NCBI GenBank assembly: GCA_947172415.1
Contig: OX359202.1
Location: forward strand, 2,172,501-2,236,500
Source: Chondrosia reniformis
Taxonomy: Eukaryota > Porifera > Demospongiae > Chondrillida > Chondrillidae
Reading direction: 5' to 3'
Length of the DNA stretch: 64,000 nucleotides
The position numbers were made by a program, and so were the translations under genes. Below are positions 34,882 to 48,252 of this stretch, piece after piece. Below the pieces are notes generated by a model, which made no database searches, was not told the DNA's origin, and saw only the letters and a list, made by a program, of their open reading frames with translations. Numbering within the stretch: the stretch's first letter is position 1; the number at the start of each line of letters is the position of its first letter.

Positions 34882-37800
34882 TCACCAGATGTTACACTTC
34901 TTCTCAGGATTATATGTAGTTCCAGCTTTGCAATTGAAAGCTTTGGCAAATTCTTCATTATTGGATATAGTACCTAGTATTCTAAACAAGAAACATACTA
35001 CGTATACATGTACATATATATGTACGCAAGATATCAAAGTTTGACATGGCAAAATCCCTGGCTAGTTATGATAATATAATCTTCTACAGAAGCAGATTGC
35101 TAAGGATTTTTTATTAAGGTTTTGAGCATTCATATCACTGTATAATGATTCAAAAGTTTTCAGAATGTTTTGGTCCATTAGCTGAAAAAACTTGACACAT
35201 TGAGATTAAGAACAGCAATTTTAAGATGACATGATGTTACATAATAAGCAGTACATATACTCCGTTGCTGGGGCAACCACCTGTGTTTAAATTTCGTAAA
35301 CATAATATAACAGGATTTAAGGAGCTAACTGTATATACTGCATTGGCTTCTTAAATCATGTTATATCCCTGCCCAGATATGGAAGGTGGTATTTGATTTC
35401 ATGAAACACAATACCAAGCTTACAATAACAATAAAGCAGTGTCTCAATTTTTCAAATTCGGCCTCAGGTAGGAACTCAAATCGTGGGTCGTTCTCCTTGT
35501 CGATGCCGCGCTGCTTTCCCTTCTTGCGACTAAGACGTTTCTTTTTGGGGGGTGGACAATTCTCCTTACATTTAGGACAGTTGGAGTAGTCAGGGGAAGA
35601 GTGTTCTATGAAGTTGTCAGCGTTTAAGCAAAAACAACCAGATGCTAGCTGAGCCATCCTGAAAGTCCCACCAAAATAACGATAATAGCAATGGATTATA
35701 TATCACTCATACCATGGCGCTGAGGTGTATATGGATTTTATACGTACGTATGAGTCACGAGAGTGCATAGAATTAGAGAAAAGTAAACAGTTTGGTAAAG
35801 GTTTGTAGTGTTACAGGAAGCTCAATAACTTAATCAAATCCTCAGAACTACATAGTAGTGAACTCGATACTATCACAGATTGCTAATATAACTACAGAAT
35901 GTGTTGAATATATGTATATCAAAGGAATATGCACTTAAGCTTAATGATTCAATACGTACATTCATATGTTTACCTTATGCGGTTTGTTATGTGCATGTAC
36001 GTATAAAGTAAAGAGTACACATTAATGAAATTAAATTTACCTGATTGGTCCTGGACTGTGTTCATCCATCAAAATTTGTTGCAGACCTTGTATAGAGAAC
36101 TTGGAGCAGTAAAGCTGCATAAGGTGCAAAACACACTTATTTATGCATTATACAAAATATTGAACTAAGGGCTCTTATTGTATATATCCTCTGTACACAT
36201 TCACACTGAGCTTAGACAATTGACTAAATATGCCAACACCCCTTCCTTATAAAGTCGAACATTCTGAAGAGGGCACTGCATGTATTGAGAATTGAGAAGA
36301 GCAGGCCAGACCTCTCACTAGAGCACACCAAAGCTTTACTGTATAAGTCATGCTATCATCAATTTAGTAAAAAGGTACTATATACCAATTGACACCATGT
36401 ACAATGTCATGTAGTTATTTCTTTTGATGTGCCTGTAGGCAGGCATAAATGAAATTCTGGATGAATTACCTGGCTAAAAGCAATGAAAAAGATTTGATCG
36501 TGAGTGTATTTCTCATTCAAGACAGGTAGATCCATGTGATTTCCACGACCTGAGGCCAATCTATTTCTGTAAGCCTAGCAACATAGAAACACTAGTTTAA
36601 CACAATTATATCTATTATCTTAAATATATCAGCCACACACCCTAAAGCTGGTCTCAAGACCTCCAGCATCTGCTATGTTTTCACCAATTGTTATATTACC
36701 ATTCACCTACATAATACAAATTAAACTATATTTATGAAATCAGTCAGTACGCAATTCTTTATGTATAACTATCAACAATGGACATACCTGTGATCCCATC
36801 AGTTTATATGCATTATACTGGTTTAAAAAGCATGATACCCTCTCATCAAAGCTGTTTAAGGATTCCCTGGTCCACCACTCTCTACGGTTACCATTGAGGT
36901 CATACTGCCTGCCTGCAGAATGTAACATTAACACTCATCACCATTTGATTAACATCAACTTGTTCAACTAAATTGAATGCAACTTCTTACTTCAGAACTT
37001 GTGCATGCATGTAAGGTCACACTAGTACTACATATATAGGAAGACAAAGAGAACACCTTATACATGCAAGGTATATTATTATTATTATTATTATTAAAGT
37101 GACTATCAGTATACAAGCTGACCAGCCAGGTTTGGCTTATTAGTCACAAAAAAGATTGGTGAGGGTGTTTACAATAAATTATGATGGGAATAAAAGGGAT
37201 TGTCTAAGATTATACATTCTATAAATAAAATTAATGACTTTTGTATTGTCTGAGGTTAAAAGATATTGTAATTTAGTGGAGGGAGGCATACATGTAAAAT
37301 TGGGATTAAGATTGGTACAGTAGGTAAATAAATCTTTTCTTATAATATTAAGTTTACAACAATCAAGCAATGGTATATATAACATGCAGTTTTCCAGAAG
37401 CATTGCCAGCTCCACTAATTAAACTAGGATGCAGAACTGTATCTTCATCCATAGCTCAAAGTATAATTTGTGTTTACATATGCCGAAGTTCGATCAAAGA
37501 TTAATCAAATCCCCATCGAATGGAAACACAATTGTACCGTATAGATGTCTGTAAATGTCTAATGGATGCTGCTGTAAATACAAAGTTTATTCCAAATGTT
37601 ACCATTGGTATCAAATCCATGACTGAGTTCATGTCCAGTTATTGCTCCCATAGCACCATACAAGTAGTAGCTACGTACATTTCATTAGAAAGGATACATA
37701 TGTGTATAGTACAAAGGTCAACTTGATAACACATGACTATGGATTTTTCATCTATAAAACTCATCAGAAAGAAAAATGAAAGAAAAGGGTGATCAGGAAT

Positions 37801-40800
37801 ATATACTATTATAGGAGTCAGTCCATTTTCTAACAGGAACACAATTTGTTCTTCCAAAAAGACATGCAAGGAGTAAACCCGAATTCACATGTATCTTACA
37901 TACGTACGTATCCTTCACTTTGTAATATTGAGTTATCTTTATGATGCCTTAGCATATTACCATCCATGTACTTACTCTGGCCATCCTGCTCTATAAGCTG
38001 GTGAGTTTAGGATCCCTTCCAAATAGACTGAAAAGTGACATAATAAAAATCAGTTCAATTTGAAATTGATAAAGTAATGATGATTAAAATATTACATGGG
38101 GGGACCTACCAAACTCATTTAGATTTGCATAGTAGAAAGCATTGAGGGCAGTTGGAGGCAAATAAAAGAATAATTTAGTCCATCTATATATTTAGAGAGA
38201 AAAAGAAACAGATAGATGTACGTATGTACTGACATTATATACTCTCACTTCTCTAGTAATTCAATGCCATATACCTAGGGATGTCAGTTGGGCAAACAAA
38301 GAGACTAGATGCAATTCTGCAACAGTTTACAACCCTATACACTTACAGTGAAGCGTTTACAGGAACTGACAGATAGAATTTCAGCTGAGTTTTTAAACGT
38401 AACCTTTGTGTTGACATATAGGTCTGCAAGAAACCTTCTCCATCAGGATTAATCTGTAGTAAAATGTACATCTCATTAAAAGTATTTAAATTGCTGTGTA
38501 TATAAAATATAACGAGTAAATTAAATTTTGTGCCCATAGGAATAGTAGTAGGGATATTATGTGCGATTAATAAACTGCATGGCATTACTCACATCAGCAT
38601 AGAAGTTATTCAGATAGGTGTCATCAAATATTTCATCAGGATAAGCAATTCTATGCTTCACAGCATTTACCTGATAATTGGAAGTACAAAGATTTAAGAA
38701 AGTACATTAAGTATATATATGTAGTTTAGACCAAAGTACGTATAGTGTGTTAATCAAATATCATTATACTTGAAATATATGTACGTACATTTGTACTATT
38801 GGTATGTTTGCCAGAAATAGGTGAAATTAACTTGAACACATACACAAATGAGGAAAACACTCAGAAATCAATTGCAAATGGCTGGCTAATATTGAGCACA
38901 TAAATGTAAATAAAATATAGTTTCTCTATACATGTATACATCCAACTTCATATGACACCATTAGGATTATTTAAATGTTTCAAATGATTAAGTGGCCCTT
39001 CTAAAACATCAAAATTCTTTTTAGACCCATACAGACTGAAGGTTTAATATATTGGTTAAGGGTATAACAGTCTAGGTTACCTATTGAAACGGATACATTA
39101 TGAAAGCCTTTTACACATGGAATAAACTAAAAGGATATAATATATTAATTAATGCAAAATACATTCCTGGCTTGTACGACTATACTATATATAATCACTA
39201 GAAAGAAATAAGCCAAACCTGTCATTATCCACAATACATGCATGACACTGTGATGATCACAGCCCTTACGTTCTCAGTGTACAACCAACCAATCTATTAT
39301 CAATAATACTACATATTATGTACCTTATCAATAACAGCTTGCTTAGTCTGTTCATCAAGCCAATCACGTTCTCTTATACGTTGCTTGAAGGCAGTCATGA
39401 TATCAGTGATCATTTCAGTTAACTAAATGAAGGAAACATTACAATGAAAATTAAGATGAACCTCTCAATATATTTTGAAAATATTATGAAACTTAAAAAA
39501 ATTACAAAAAATATTGTAATGTTTTGTTCTATTAACTCTGTATCAGTCCATTTATATAGAGTTTTTTATATCAAACTTTTATACAGACATAATCAAGTGT
39601 ACGTCTTACTTACAACTGCTCTTGTTCCTGACTGCACTTGTGAGGGAGTATACAACCTTGAGATGGCAAATGGTAGCTCAGAAGCCACAAGCTTAACACA
39701 TGGCTGCTTCCCATTCAACACAAAAGCAGTAATAACATTGGAATATTCACCTCCCAAATAAGGAATAAAGTTTTTAGCAACTATCCATTTTGCATAGTTG
39801 GAAAGAGTCCTTCAAAGGAAAGAATCAAAAAACATATCTATACAGATACATCGTAAATCCTGTGATAATGTAAGTATTGCGAATTGCATATTTACTTTTG
39901 AAATGCAATTATTTATTGTGTACAAATTTAATTTATACCTGAGAGAAAAATCTGTATGTGCAAGGTCTAAGAGACACACATACATGTATGTGCGATCGAA
40001 GGGATTGATTTTTGTTACAAACAGCTAGGGTACTATGCAATCATGAAGAAGCACACGAGTCTCCACTGATATGCCATGGCTATTGACAAGCCTCCAACCC
40101 AGTATAAACTGGACACAATGTTAACATGACACACAAAGCTGATGAAGAAATGGGTCAGAAACATTATTAGTGTGTTTGTATACTTCATCTATTTTCTGTG
40201 CAAAAATTGTATTAATTGAAATTGCAATCAAAGTAAATAGGTTAATAATAACTGACACAATTACATACTATTGGATTTACAGTATTAAGTATATATACGT
40301 ACATAATGGTGTAATGCTCTGAATAGACAATAAAATAAGTTGCTTACTCTTCTGGGGTATTGTTCAGTAATGTTACTAGATTGTCAAAGTAAGATTTATC
40401 TGTCATTTGAATGACATCTTCGGCATTTATACTGTTAGAACTAGCTGCACCAGTGACTTTGGTAAATACTGCTTTGAAGTAAGTCAGCCAATTAAACTAT
40501 ATAAGTACAAATGTATGTTAAAATTCCAGTCCAACCTTTGATAGCTTTCGTCATTCTACTGGAAATATTCATGCAGCATGTTCATATATACAGCCTACTT
40601 ATATTCCTAAACTGCATATATACAATGAAAGATAAGGCCTTGTGAGGTTAAGGCTATACACATACTTACATCTGAAATTGAATAGTCTGCTTCTAATTGC
40701 TGAATTGAAAGTCTTGAATATACTGACACTCCAGTTTTGGTAGAAAACTTTAGGGAAGTACAAATAAAGATATTTGCTGATGATTGACAACTCTAAGTCA

Positions 40801-43521
40801 TATGGTGTCCCTGTAGTACAGTATTACTCTAGCTTCAAATTTGAAATTAACACGCTATAATTACAGTTTCCAAACTACCTCAACAAGCTTTGTCTCAAAA
40901 TTAAGGACATCCTCCATTGCTGCTGTAATGGCAGTCTTATTGCCAGCCTTTCCGCCAAGAAGATACACAGAGTCTGTCATGTATGTCAAAATCTGGTTTC
41001 TTAACTAAACAAGTAACCAATCAGGAATCACTGGTTAATTAATAAACATGTACTGTTGCACAACAAATCCGCATGCACCACTCACTGGTGGCTGATAAGC
41101 AACAGCAAAATTTATTGTCACCGTGGTGCCACTCTGCTTCACCTGGAAGAACAAAACATAATTATGTAAATACAGTATATAAAGTTGTCTTATTAACACA
41201 CTATTAGAGTTGGAGTCGTTGAGTTTATATCATCAATCCTTATTTCAAAAGAAAAAAAATGGATTGAAATTTTCTGCGTCAGGCATTCCAGCTATAATAG
41301 CATGATAGCCAGCCAGTTGACTGAGGCTAAATGAAGTCACTGGTGCAATATTGGCAAGTTTCCATCCTCCAAGACTGCGAATCAATTCAATTAATGGCTG
41401 ATCACCTATACAAGCAAATGAGCAACACAATAAGCTATACACATCCTGTATGTCATCCTATCATCCCGGACAGTATTCATATTTTCCAGGATGAACAACT
41501 GTAAAAACAAAATGTCACAGCATTACTGTTATTACAAGTAAATTTTATTAGAAAAACCAAATTATTGACAGGATAATCCAAGTGGCTGGATTTTCAAGGT
41601 CCGGGTAGTAGTACTGTGTTTCTGCATGCTATCAACATTCTATTAAGTATACATATGTGATATGGCTACACATATGTACGTATATATGTATGTATGTCTA
41701 CACAAAATATGGAGTAATTCTCAAACCGGTAATGGCTTACACAGAGCATTAACATTGAGACTTACAGTACATCTTAATTACAGTATTAAAAACCATAAAT
41801 AAAAGGGGATATCTTAAACTGGGTCATAGACTACCATTCACAGTAGGAATAATATTCCAATTAAACTTAAGATAACATCATCCTCATTACCGTTTGCAGT
41901 TTGATTATTACAGCTATCATAGAAAGCTCTTGCTTTTCTCACTGCTTCTACATCGGTACTTTGAACTTCTGACAAAAGGTTTTCAATTGTTTGATCATTT
42001 CTGGAATCAATCTGAAAAAATTGTCCACTGACACCTGTATTAAAAAGCAAAGATTTCCAACTAGTGACATACAATTATATACACACTGTTGCTGGGGCAA
42101 CCAAGGCAAATAATCATTGCATGTATAACTATAATAAGAGGCACTTTGGCCTCTTATTATAGTTATACAATGCGATATCCCGTCGATAACTCAGTAAACA
42201 CCTAAAGCTTGTGAAAAGCCTATATAGGGCAGAGTGTATAACTACTACTTATACCACTACCTTCTTAGTTGCAAATTCAACAATAGGTAATACAGATTAC
42301 TACACTAAAAATGGCCCGGTTGCTGCATGGTTGGTTTGATTAACTCTTAAACTGTTTGCTGTAGATGTAGATAGTGTAAGTCGAGGGAATACATAATAAA
42401 ATATAACCAGTTTTCCTGGGTTCAATCAGTAATTATGTTTTTCCTCTTCATTCAAGATGTTTGATTATGACCACATGTGGCGCTTGGCTGTCATAATAAA
42501 TGTGGCACGATCCATTTCCTATAAGATTTCCATATACATATATAACAAGCTTGTAGATATATTAAACATTGTAAATGATCACTAATACCTACATAGATCG
42601 ATCGAATAAGTCTATACGTACCATGTTTAGCTCAATTAATGCATTTAGCTACCAAGGCCAGACATATCCCTGCATGCTCATTAGGGTTAATCCAGGTAAA
42701 AAACAAGTTATTCAATATTTGCTTATCAAGTTATTCAAGTTATAAAAAGAGTTATAACCATGATCTTAGAAGTGGCCTTGTTCTAATGATATACATGCAA
42801 AGGCATACAGAACTATCTTTTTTGAACTATATGCATTCACATGCACTGATATATAGACTCTACTCTGTGGTTAGTAGTATAACAAGATGATACAATGTGT
42901 GGAACAGCCTACAAATTCCTGAGACTTGTGAGGTTTTCTAGGTATTTACTATATTAGTAGACCTACATATAGTATGATCAGGCAACCAAAAAAGGTTTTG
43001 AAGAGATAACTTACAGCTCCATAAGTTCACATACACGACATATATATCTTAGTAGCAAACCCGAACTCTTTTGTAGACAGCTATTGGCTACACGTAACGA
43101 GCTAATTGCTCTGACATTTCTTTAGCTATATACAACTATATATATATGTATACAACTAACCAGCAGGCGGAGGTTGTGCTCTTTCCCAATTGCGACAGCT
43201 AAAGTTATAAAAATCTTCACACGGATTAAAGTTCTCATCCAAATTGTTGATGACCAACGAAGCAAGGTTTACGCAATCTGGAGTCAAGCACACGTTGCTA
43301 CTGGAACTGGATTGTGAGCTAGAAGCAGCCGCGTTGTTAGCTTGCGCATAGAGAGCAATGAAGACTATCAGGAGGATCAGGAGGAGAGCCAGACTGACAG
43401 TAGCAACAATGCCATAGAATAAGCACCATCTTCTCATATTCGACAGTTTAAAGGGTTTCTTCATTGTATCAAAGGCGGAATCTTTGAAATTTGCACCTTT
43501 GACTTCATAGGAATCTTCCAT
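34882..43521 (-). CDS. M13 (neprilysin/ECE-like) zinc metallopeptidase, with one homopolymer frameshift
   Basis: Type II membrane ectoenzyme that by family cleaves small peptides outside the cell. Exons: 43161-43521, 41891-42034, 41202-41405, 41086-41142, 40879-41004, 40670-40747, 40348-40496, 39614-39809, 39324-39422, 38593-38670, 38347-38453, 38110-38183, 37976-38027, 37603-37670, 36788-36912, 36641-36706, 36470-36574, 36041-36114, 34882-34981. Short cytosolic tail, membrane anchor at residues ~33-60, then CLTPDCVNLA and PCEDFYNFSC, the M13 N-terminal cysteine blocks. NAFYY substrate motif, catalytic HELSH at ~588-592 (GHELSHGFD), third zinc ligand in GENIAD at ~647-652, C-terminus KKCNIW then TGA. 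Exon total is 2263 nt, one more than a multiple of three. The excess base sits in an A8 run (41252-41259) in exon 3: with seven bases the frame reads FFSFEIRIDDINST, the expected family sequence, to the next junction in phase. So this is an assembly error or a recent disabling mutation. Full-length family size (~753 aa). Confidence 0.93.
35361..35657 (-). CDS. Hypothetical intronic ORF, Cys-rich and basic
   Basis: Lies in the last intron of the M13 gene on the same strand. Starts MAQLASGCFCLNADNF, has NCPKCKENCPPPKKKR and RKKGKQRG, then FLPEAEFEKLRHC. The stretch from ATG to ~35440 reads like real protein; a GT at ~35422 may be a splice donor. It might be a nested gene, an exon captured by a transposon, or the N-terminal piece of a transposon protein. 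I recognise no family. Confidence 0.3.
   Translation of the reverse strand: MAQLASGCFCLNADNFIEHSSPDYSNCPKCKENCPPPKKKRLSRKKGKQRGIDKENDPRFEFLPEAEFEKLRHCFIVIVSLVLCFMKSNTTFHIWAGI
35697..35742. repeat. Half copy of the 30.5-kb foldback element
   Basis: Matches the right end of the element at 30507-30615 (CATACCATGGCGCTGAGGTG) without the partner arm. Confidence 0.6.
37070..37096. repeat. (ATT)n microsatellite
   Basis: About eight ATT units in an M13 intron. Confidence 0.9.
42118..42172. repeat. Perfect 24-bp-arm hairpin in M13 intron 1
   Basis: GCATGTATAACTATAATAAG..GGC and its inverse flank a loop of about 6 nt, with a small mismatch at the base. Precursor-microRNA size, but perfect pairing and repeat-rich flanks (the motif GTTGCTGGGGCAACC nearby recurs at ~35266) point to a foldback repeat. 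Confidence 0.65.
42400..42480 (+). repeat. Degenerate SINE copy
   Basis: TATAACCAG..CCTGGGTTCAAT followed by GTTTTTCCTCTTCATTCAAG matches the tRNA-like head and tail of the SINE copies at 4-4.5 kb and 44.9-45.4 kb, but the 5' part is missing. Confidence 0.55.
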
Positions 43522-44069
43522 TTTTGCAGATCAAAGATTCTAAGAGACGGGGTTGGACTAAACTGCGAAGACTATCCATTAAAAAGAGGAATGTACTGCA
43601 AAGCCTGGAAGCCCTTTTAACTACCTAGAGACGGAAATGATTTGTCGGCGGTAGCAACGACGTCATAGACTATCTTTACACGTATTTGTGACGACTTTTG
43701 TTACCATTCGTCATGTTATATAGCCAGTTCTATGGTTCCATTGTTCCTGTCCACATGACATCAGTTAAAAATGGATTAGGGCTGCATCCATGAGGTTATA
43801 TAGGTGAGGGAGGGTTTGTGGTCTACTGTAATGTAATCAGGACACTCAGTGATATATCTTTAGTCCCTCCACTCTGCTAACAATTAAGGATATCACCTGG
43901 GAGTAGATCTACTAGTTGCAAATTGCTCTAAATATGACTCTAATTAAATAATGTGCGACGCCAGACCTTCTTTTAACAAATTATATATATAGGTTGACAA
44001 AAGGAGAGTTCTGGCATCTCTAAGGTGTGGATGCCTGCCGCTCCAATAGAACTTGGCAGAATCTGACAT

Positions 44070-44560
44070 CCTAAGGTGCCACTGGAGGACCGGGTCTGTA
44101 GACTGTGCAACCTTGGTGAAATTGAGGATACCACACACTTTTTGATCACATGTCCCACTTTTAACAATCTTCGATGTAAGTTATTTATTGAATGCATTAA
44201 CTATCACCCCCACTTCTTTTCTTTAACACCTTTGCAAAAGTGCCTTTTTACTCTATCATATCCTAGTAAACAAATCACTGATCTTATTTATGATATATAT
44301 GTATTTAAAGCACAAATCCCTTAGCTAATTATTTATCAAGGATTTTTATAGAGCATGCACGTCCCCACCTCTCACCCCCCACCCTATACACATATAGCTG
44401 TCAATTCCAGAAGAACAATGAACTTTCAAGTACTATTTATCATGACTTTCCTTTGTAATGTGACTTGTAAACCTGAACTGGTTGGGCCATCTTTATTAAT
44501 CTTTGTATGGCATGTCACACTAATTAACAATTATTATTATTATTTAAAAAAAAAAACAGT
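44070..44560 (+). pseudogene. LINE 3'-terminal fragment with tail
   Basis: The frame encodes RVCRLCNLGEIEDTTHFLIT followed by CP, the Cys/His knuckle that ends many non-LTR retrotransposon ORF2 proteins, then stops at 44324. It ends near 44560 with TTATTATTATT and ten A residues, a typical LINE 3' tail. No reverse-transcriptase domain is upstream, so this is a 5'-truncated dead insertion. Confidence 0.75.
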
Positions 44561-44779
44561 AAACTTATAGCTATGCATGTCTATAACCGTTGCAGGTAAC
44601 CAGTTAAGGTGCTCCTTAAATATTTTCCTCAAATATTTATAATTGCTTGAAAGTGAATCTTACCTCTTCCTGTTATTTCTAAAATGTGTAACTTTAGTGG
44701 GTTAATCGTGAGAGACCAATCTTCACAAAATCGGGTGAGACAACATAGATCTATATAGATCTATATAGTCTAACTTATT

Positions 44780-45365
44780 TAACTTGATTATCAGCTTGTC
44801 TGATGAAGTGAATCACCAATAATTAAGAATGTACACTGATTATTTGTTGTAGTTAGTTTAAGAGGGAGAACATGGGAGAGGCATTGCTGTGGCAGTTGTA
44901 GCTCAGTGGCAGAGCTGTCCTGGGTTCAATTCCCAGCAATTGCTTCTTTCGTGTTTTTCCCTCTTTATGATGTTTCATTGATTATTACTTGTGGTTTGAT
45001 TCTCACATCGATTATTCATAGATTTCCCCAGCTCTCCTGTGGTTGATGGTGGCCAGCGACCCATTGGTTAAGATGGCCCCTCCCACTGGAAATGGGCTGG
45101 GTCTTGATTATCAGCTTGTCTGATGAAGTGAATCACCACTAATTAAGAATGTACACTGATTATTTGTTGTAGTTAGTTTAAGAGGGAGAACATGGGAGAG
45201 GCATTGCTGTGGCAGTTGTAGCTCAGTGGCAGAGCAACTGGTGGTCATAACCAGCTGTCCTGGGTTCAATTCCCAGCAATTGCTTCTTTCGTGTTTTTCC
45301 CTCTTTATGATGTTTCATTGATTATTACTTGTGGTTTGATTATCACATCGATTATTCTTATATTA
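44780..45365 (+). repeat. tRNA-derived SINE, two tandem copies
   Basis: Two copies about 318 bp apart. The second head, 45211-45283, folds as a tRNA: acceptor GCAGTTG/CAATTGC, D arm GCTC/GAGC, anticodon stem CTGGT/ACCAG, T arm CTGGG/CCCAG with TTCAATT loop. Its anticodon loop (GGTCATA) lacks U33. The first head (44891-44942) has lost the anticodon arm. Both continue into the same non-tRNA tail. Confidence 0.8.
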
Positions 45366-45377
45366 CTTAAGTTAAAT

Positions 45378-45532
45378 AAAAACATTCAAAAATGAAGTTA
45401 AAAGTAGGGATGGCACTATAACAGTGATTGGCACATCTAGAAAAAGTAACGAAACAAGAAAGTGATCATATAGTAAGGCTAACATTGCAGAAGTGGCATC
45501 CCTACTTTTAACTTCATTTTTGAATGTTTTTA
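45378..45532. mobile_element. Foldback MITE, family A copy 2 (internally deleted)
   Basis: Outer arms AAACATTCAAAAATGAAGTT and its inverse enclose one arm of the long form at 63609-63981; the centre and most of the second arm are gone. Confidence 0.75.
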
Positions 45533-46302
45533 ATTAACTTGTATTGCTCCTTTTTTCTTATTAACATTTGTTTTGAAAGTTTTCTTGGTGAAAATTTGAA
45601 ATAAAGTAGCAGAATCAATATAATCGAGAGCTCTAAATTAAAAAAATGGCGTCCGAAAAGATCCCAAATTTGTCAAATAAATCTTCTACCGTTCTTTAAC
45701 ATTCAGTTTAGGATATTAAAGGGTCAGTAATCGTTAAGAATACGACTATATATAGGCCCTGCAAAGCGACTAAGTAATTCGATCACGGGGGGCGGCAGTA
45801 CCACAAATATTTCTAACTCGAGTTACTTATTTATATACAGAGAATTTGAAACTTAATTAAAAAATGGCGTTCGAAGAGGCCCTAAATTTGGCACTTTAAA
45901 AAGTAACACGCTTCGGATAGAGCGCGTTGAAATCTAGGGTAGCCTATTCCCTAGTTCGGAAACATTCATGACGATTTAGTACTTGTATGTACCTGTGTAA
46001 GTTCGCATGTTAGCGCTAGCTCATTTGAAAAAAGAAGAAGAAGAAAAAATGAGGAATTGCAGAATTTGGCCTATTTCGGTTTAACCACTTTGCGAAGGTT
46101 GTAGAGCATCGCACCATGTTTTGGCGTTTAGAAAAGCATGCAAAAACGACTGCAAACACTCGAATACAAGCAAAAAACCTATCGCTGTTGATTTATTAGG
46201 TGTTAATTGATAATACATTGAATAGGGCGGCCATGTTTTTTTTCGGCCATCCCTACTTAGAGAGTACTACCGTACTCTCTGATATATAACTTCTCCTGTA
46301 GG

Positions 46303-47950
46303 GCATTTGGGCAAACAGCTATATAACTAAATCATCGGCATACAAAAGACAGTCGACGTAATATAAATATAGCCGACCATGCAACACTGAGAAAGCTAGC
46401 AGTGGACAAGAACCTAGATATTCTATATATTAAGCCATTGATATTAAAAATTATACATTCGAATTCACTCACTAAACAATGTTATATATCCATCATTTGT
46501 CTATAGATTTATTTGAATGTTTCAATTGTCGGTGACACTTCGTTTCGAAATAGCTATATAATATGTGTGTCCAAAAAGATAAGCAGTTTGATGGAAAATG
46601 ACTACTTACATAAGTCAACAAACATACAAGCTTCCCTACACTTAGATTACCATTTGTATTTTCTTATGACTTTTGAGAATAGGCTTTCCTGTTCATTAAT
46701 TCTTGTGACATTTGGCATATTCTCGCAAGGATAAATAGAAAGACATGTACAACCTGAAACAAGCTACTTCAGATCATTTTATAAACTGAACTTCAAACTG
46801 TGTTCCATTTTAACACTGTTTCGTGCTCCATATTATTCTATTTGTATTCAAACCCTTTCACAGTGAACACCCTGATATAAGCAAGCTTTTTGTAGTCCCA
46901 AGGGTGTTTCTTATAAAAGGGTGCAACTGTATCTTCTCTGTTTTGTTCCGTTACATCAGTGAGTAACTTCAGAGTCCCTTATACAGCACACCAGGGGCTG
47001 CATATGCTTCGATACTCTTTACCAGAAGTACCACATTTAGTCTTATCACGCCACATACATTATGTGATGTGTGTGGAAACTCCTGCAGCTTAAACTAAAT
47101 TTTGTGGGTAGGCCATAGGCCTGTTTGTAACAAATAGGAGTGTGCTGTGCCTCAAGCACCACACATTAACTTGAAAGGCTGTGAACTGGTAGTTCAAAAC
47201 ATTTCTTTTCAAGCAATCTCTACTGGACACGTTTGCAGGAAGTGGTATACATATATACTGCCGATGATAATGATACTTCCGTGTTAAGGATCACCAGTGA
47301 TCCTTAACACTTTTTAATTAAAATATATACGTAAGCAAATTCCAAAGATATTTTGTAGATAAAAGTATATAATAATAAATATCTATAGTTCTCCAATCTA
47401 TATAGATAGTCTACTTATTGGGTAAACTCTTCCAGTCCCTTTGGGCATTCCTTGTACGTCTCTTATATATATATATATATATATATATTGGTCAATTTTT
47501 CTTTCCTTTTTCAGTTTCTGGTACTTTTGAGCTAGCTCAATCTTACGAACCATCCCTTTTAAAATGAAAACAATAAAATTTCAATAATTAAAAATTAAAA
47601 AATGAAGTAGAATGCGTATCTTAATTTGGATGCCTTGATATATCGGACACCTGTTCCCTGAAACCAAGTATGGCTAGGGCTTGAAACCTACCATGCACGA
47701 GGATGGGGTAGCACCATATTAGTGCCATGCTAGTCTGAAGAAGAGATGACTGTAACTGGGACCATTATTACAATAAGCAGTCGAAAACTGAGTGTCTGAA
47801 ATAACATAATTTCAGGTAGGTAGATAGCATCATAATTTCAGACATGGGAGATATCAGCACAGAAAGCCAGTGATTGGGAGCTTTATATGATGAATATCAA
47901 GCTTCATATATACATACTTGCCCTACCTACAGCAACACAGTGTGACTAAA
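46303..47950. repeat. Segmental duplication, left copy (core)
   Basis: Direct copy of 56711-58580, aligned through TTTGGGCAAACAGC, GACAAGAACCTAGATATTCT, CACACCAGGGGCTGCATATG and on into the last RRP36 exon. Weaker matching extends left to ~44572 (TTAAGGTGCTCCTTAA at both 44604 and 55489) and right into 49.69-49.8 kb. SINEs and a foldback MITE interrupt the left copy; the right copy has its own ~370-bp extra stretch at 57598-57963. Confidence 0.85.
47463..47489. repeat. (TA)n microsatellite inside RRP36 pseudogene exon
   Basis: About twelve TA units where the intact gene at 58.1 kb has a short non-repetitive stretch. Confidence 0.9.
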
Positions 47951-48252
47951 GCAAAGGATTCCCAGTGCTGGCAGTGGTGAGTACATCATGTATATTGTCA
48001 TTATCATTTGACTATGGATGATGAACAAATGTTACATGATGGTGCTTTACTAGAGGGACCTGGGTGGGGGAACAGAGTTTGGATACCTGCCCACATGACA
48101 CCCAAGAACTCTAAAAGTACATATGTGACTTTGCAAGCAGGAATATACGTATAGTTGCTTTTTGTATGTGTCTTATTCGTTTTGTTGCCTGTTCCTACAT
48201 ACATAGTTGATTGCATCAGGCATCGTAAGGCCAGCCATTACAGAGTAAACTA

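Noticed and set aside
42118..42172. MicroRNA precursor
   Set aside because: Arms pair perfectly without the usual bulges and flanks are repeat-derived; nothing supports a mature product.
43944..44197. Minus-strand ORFs containing GRHPHLRDARTLLLS
   Set aside because: They overlap the plus-strand LINE 3' fragment; the shared stretch with 56.1 kb is a repeat, not a conserved protein.
45211..45283. Functional tRNA gene
   Set aside because: It folds as a tRNA, but the anticodon loop lacks U33 and the same head with the same non-tRNA tail occurs several times, so it is a SINE head.
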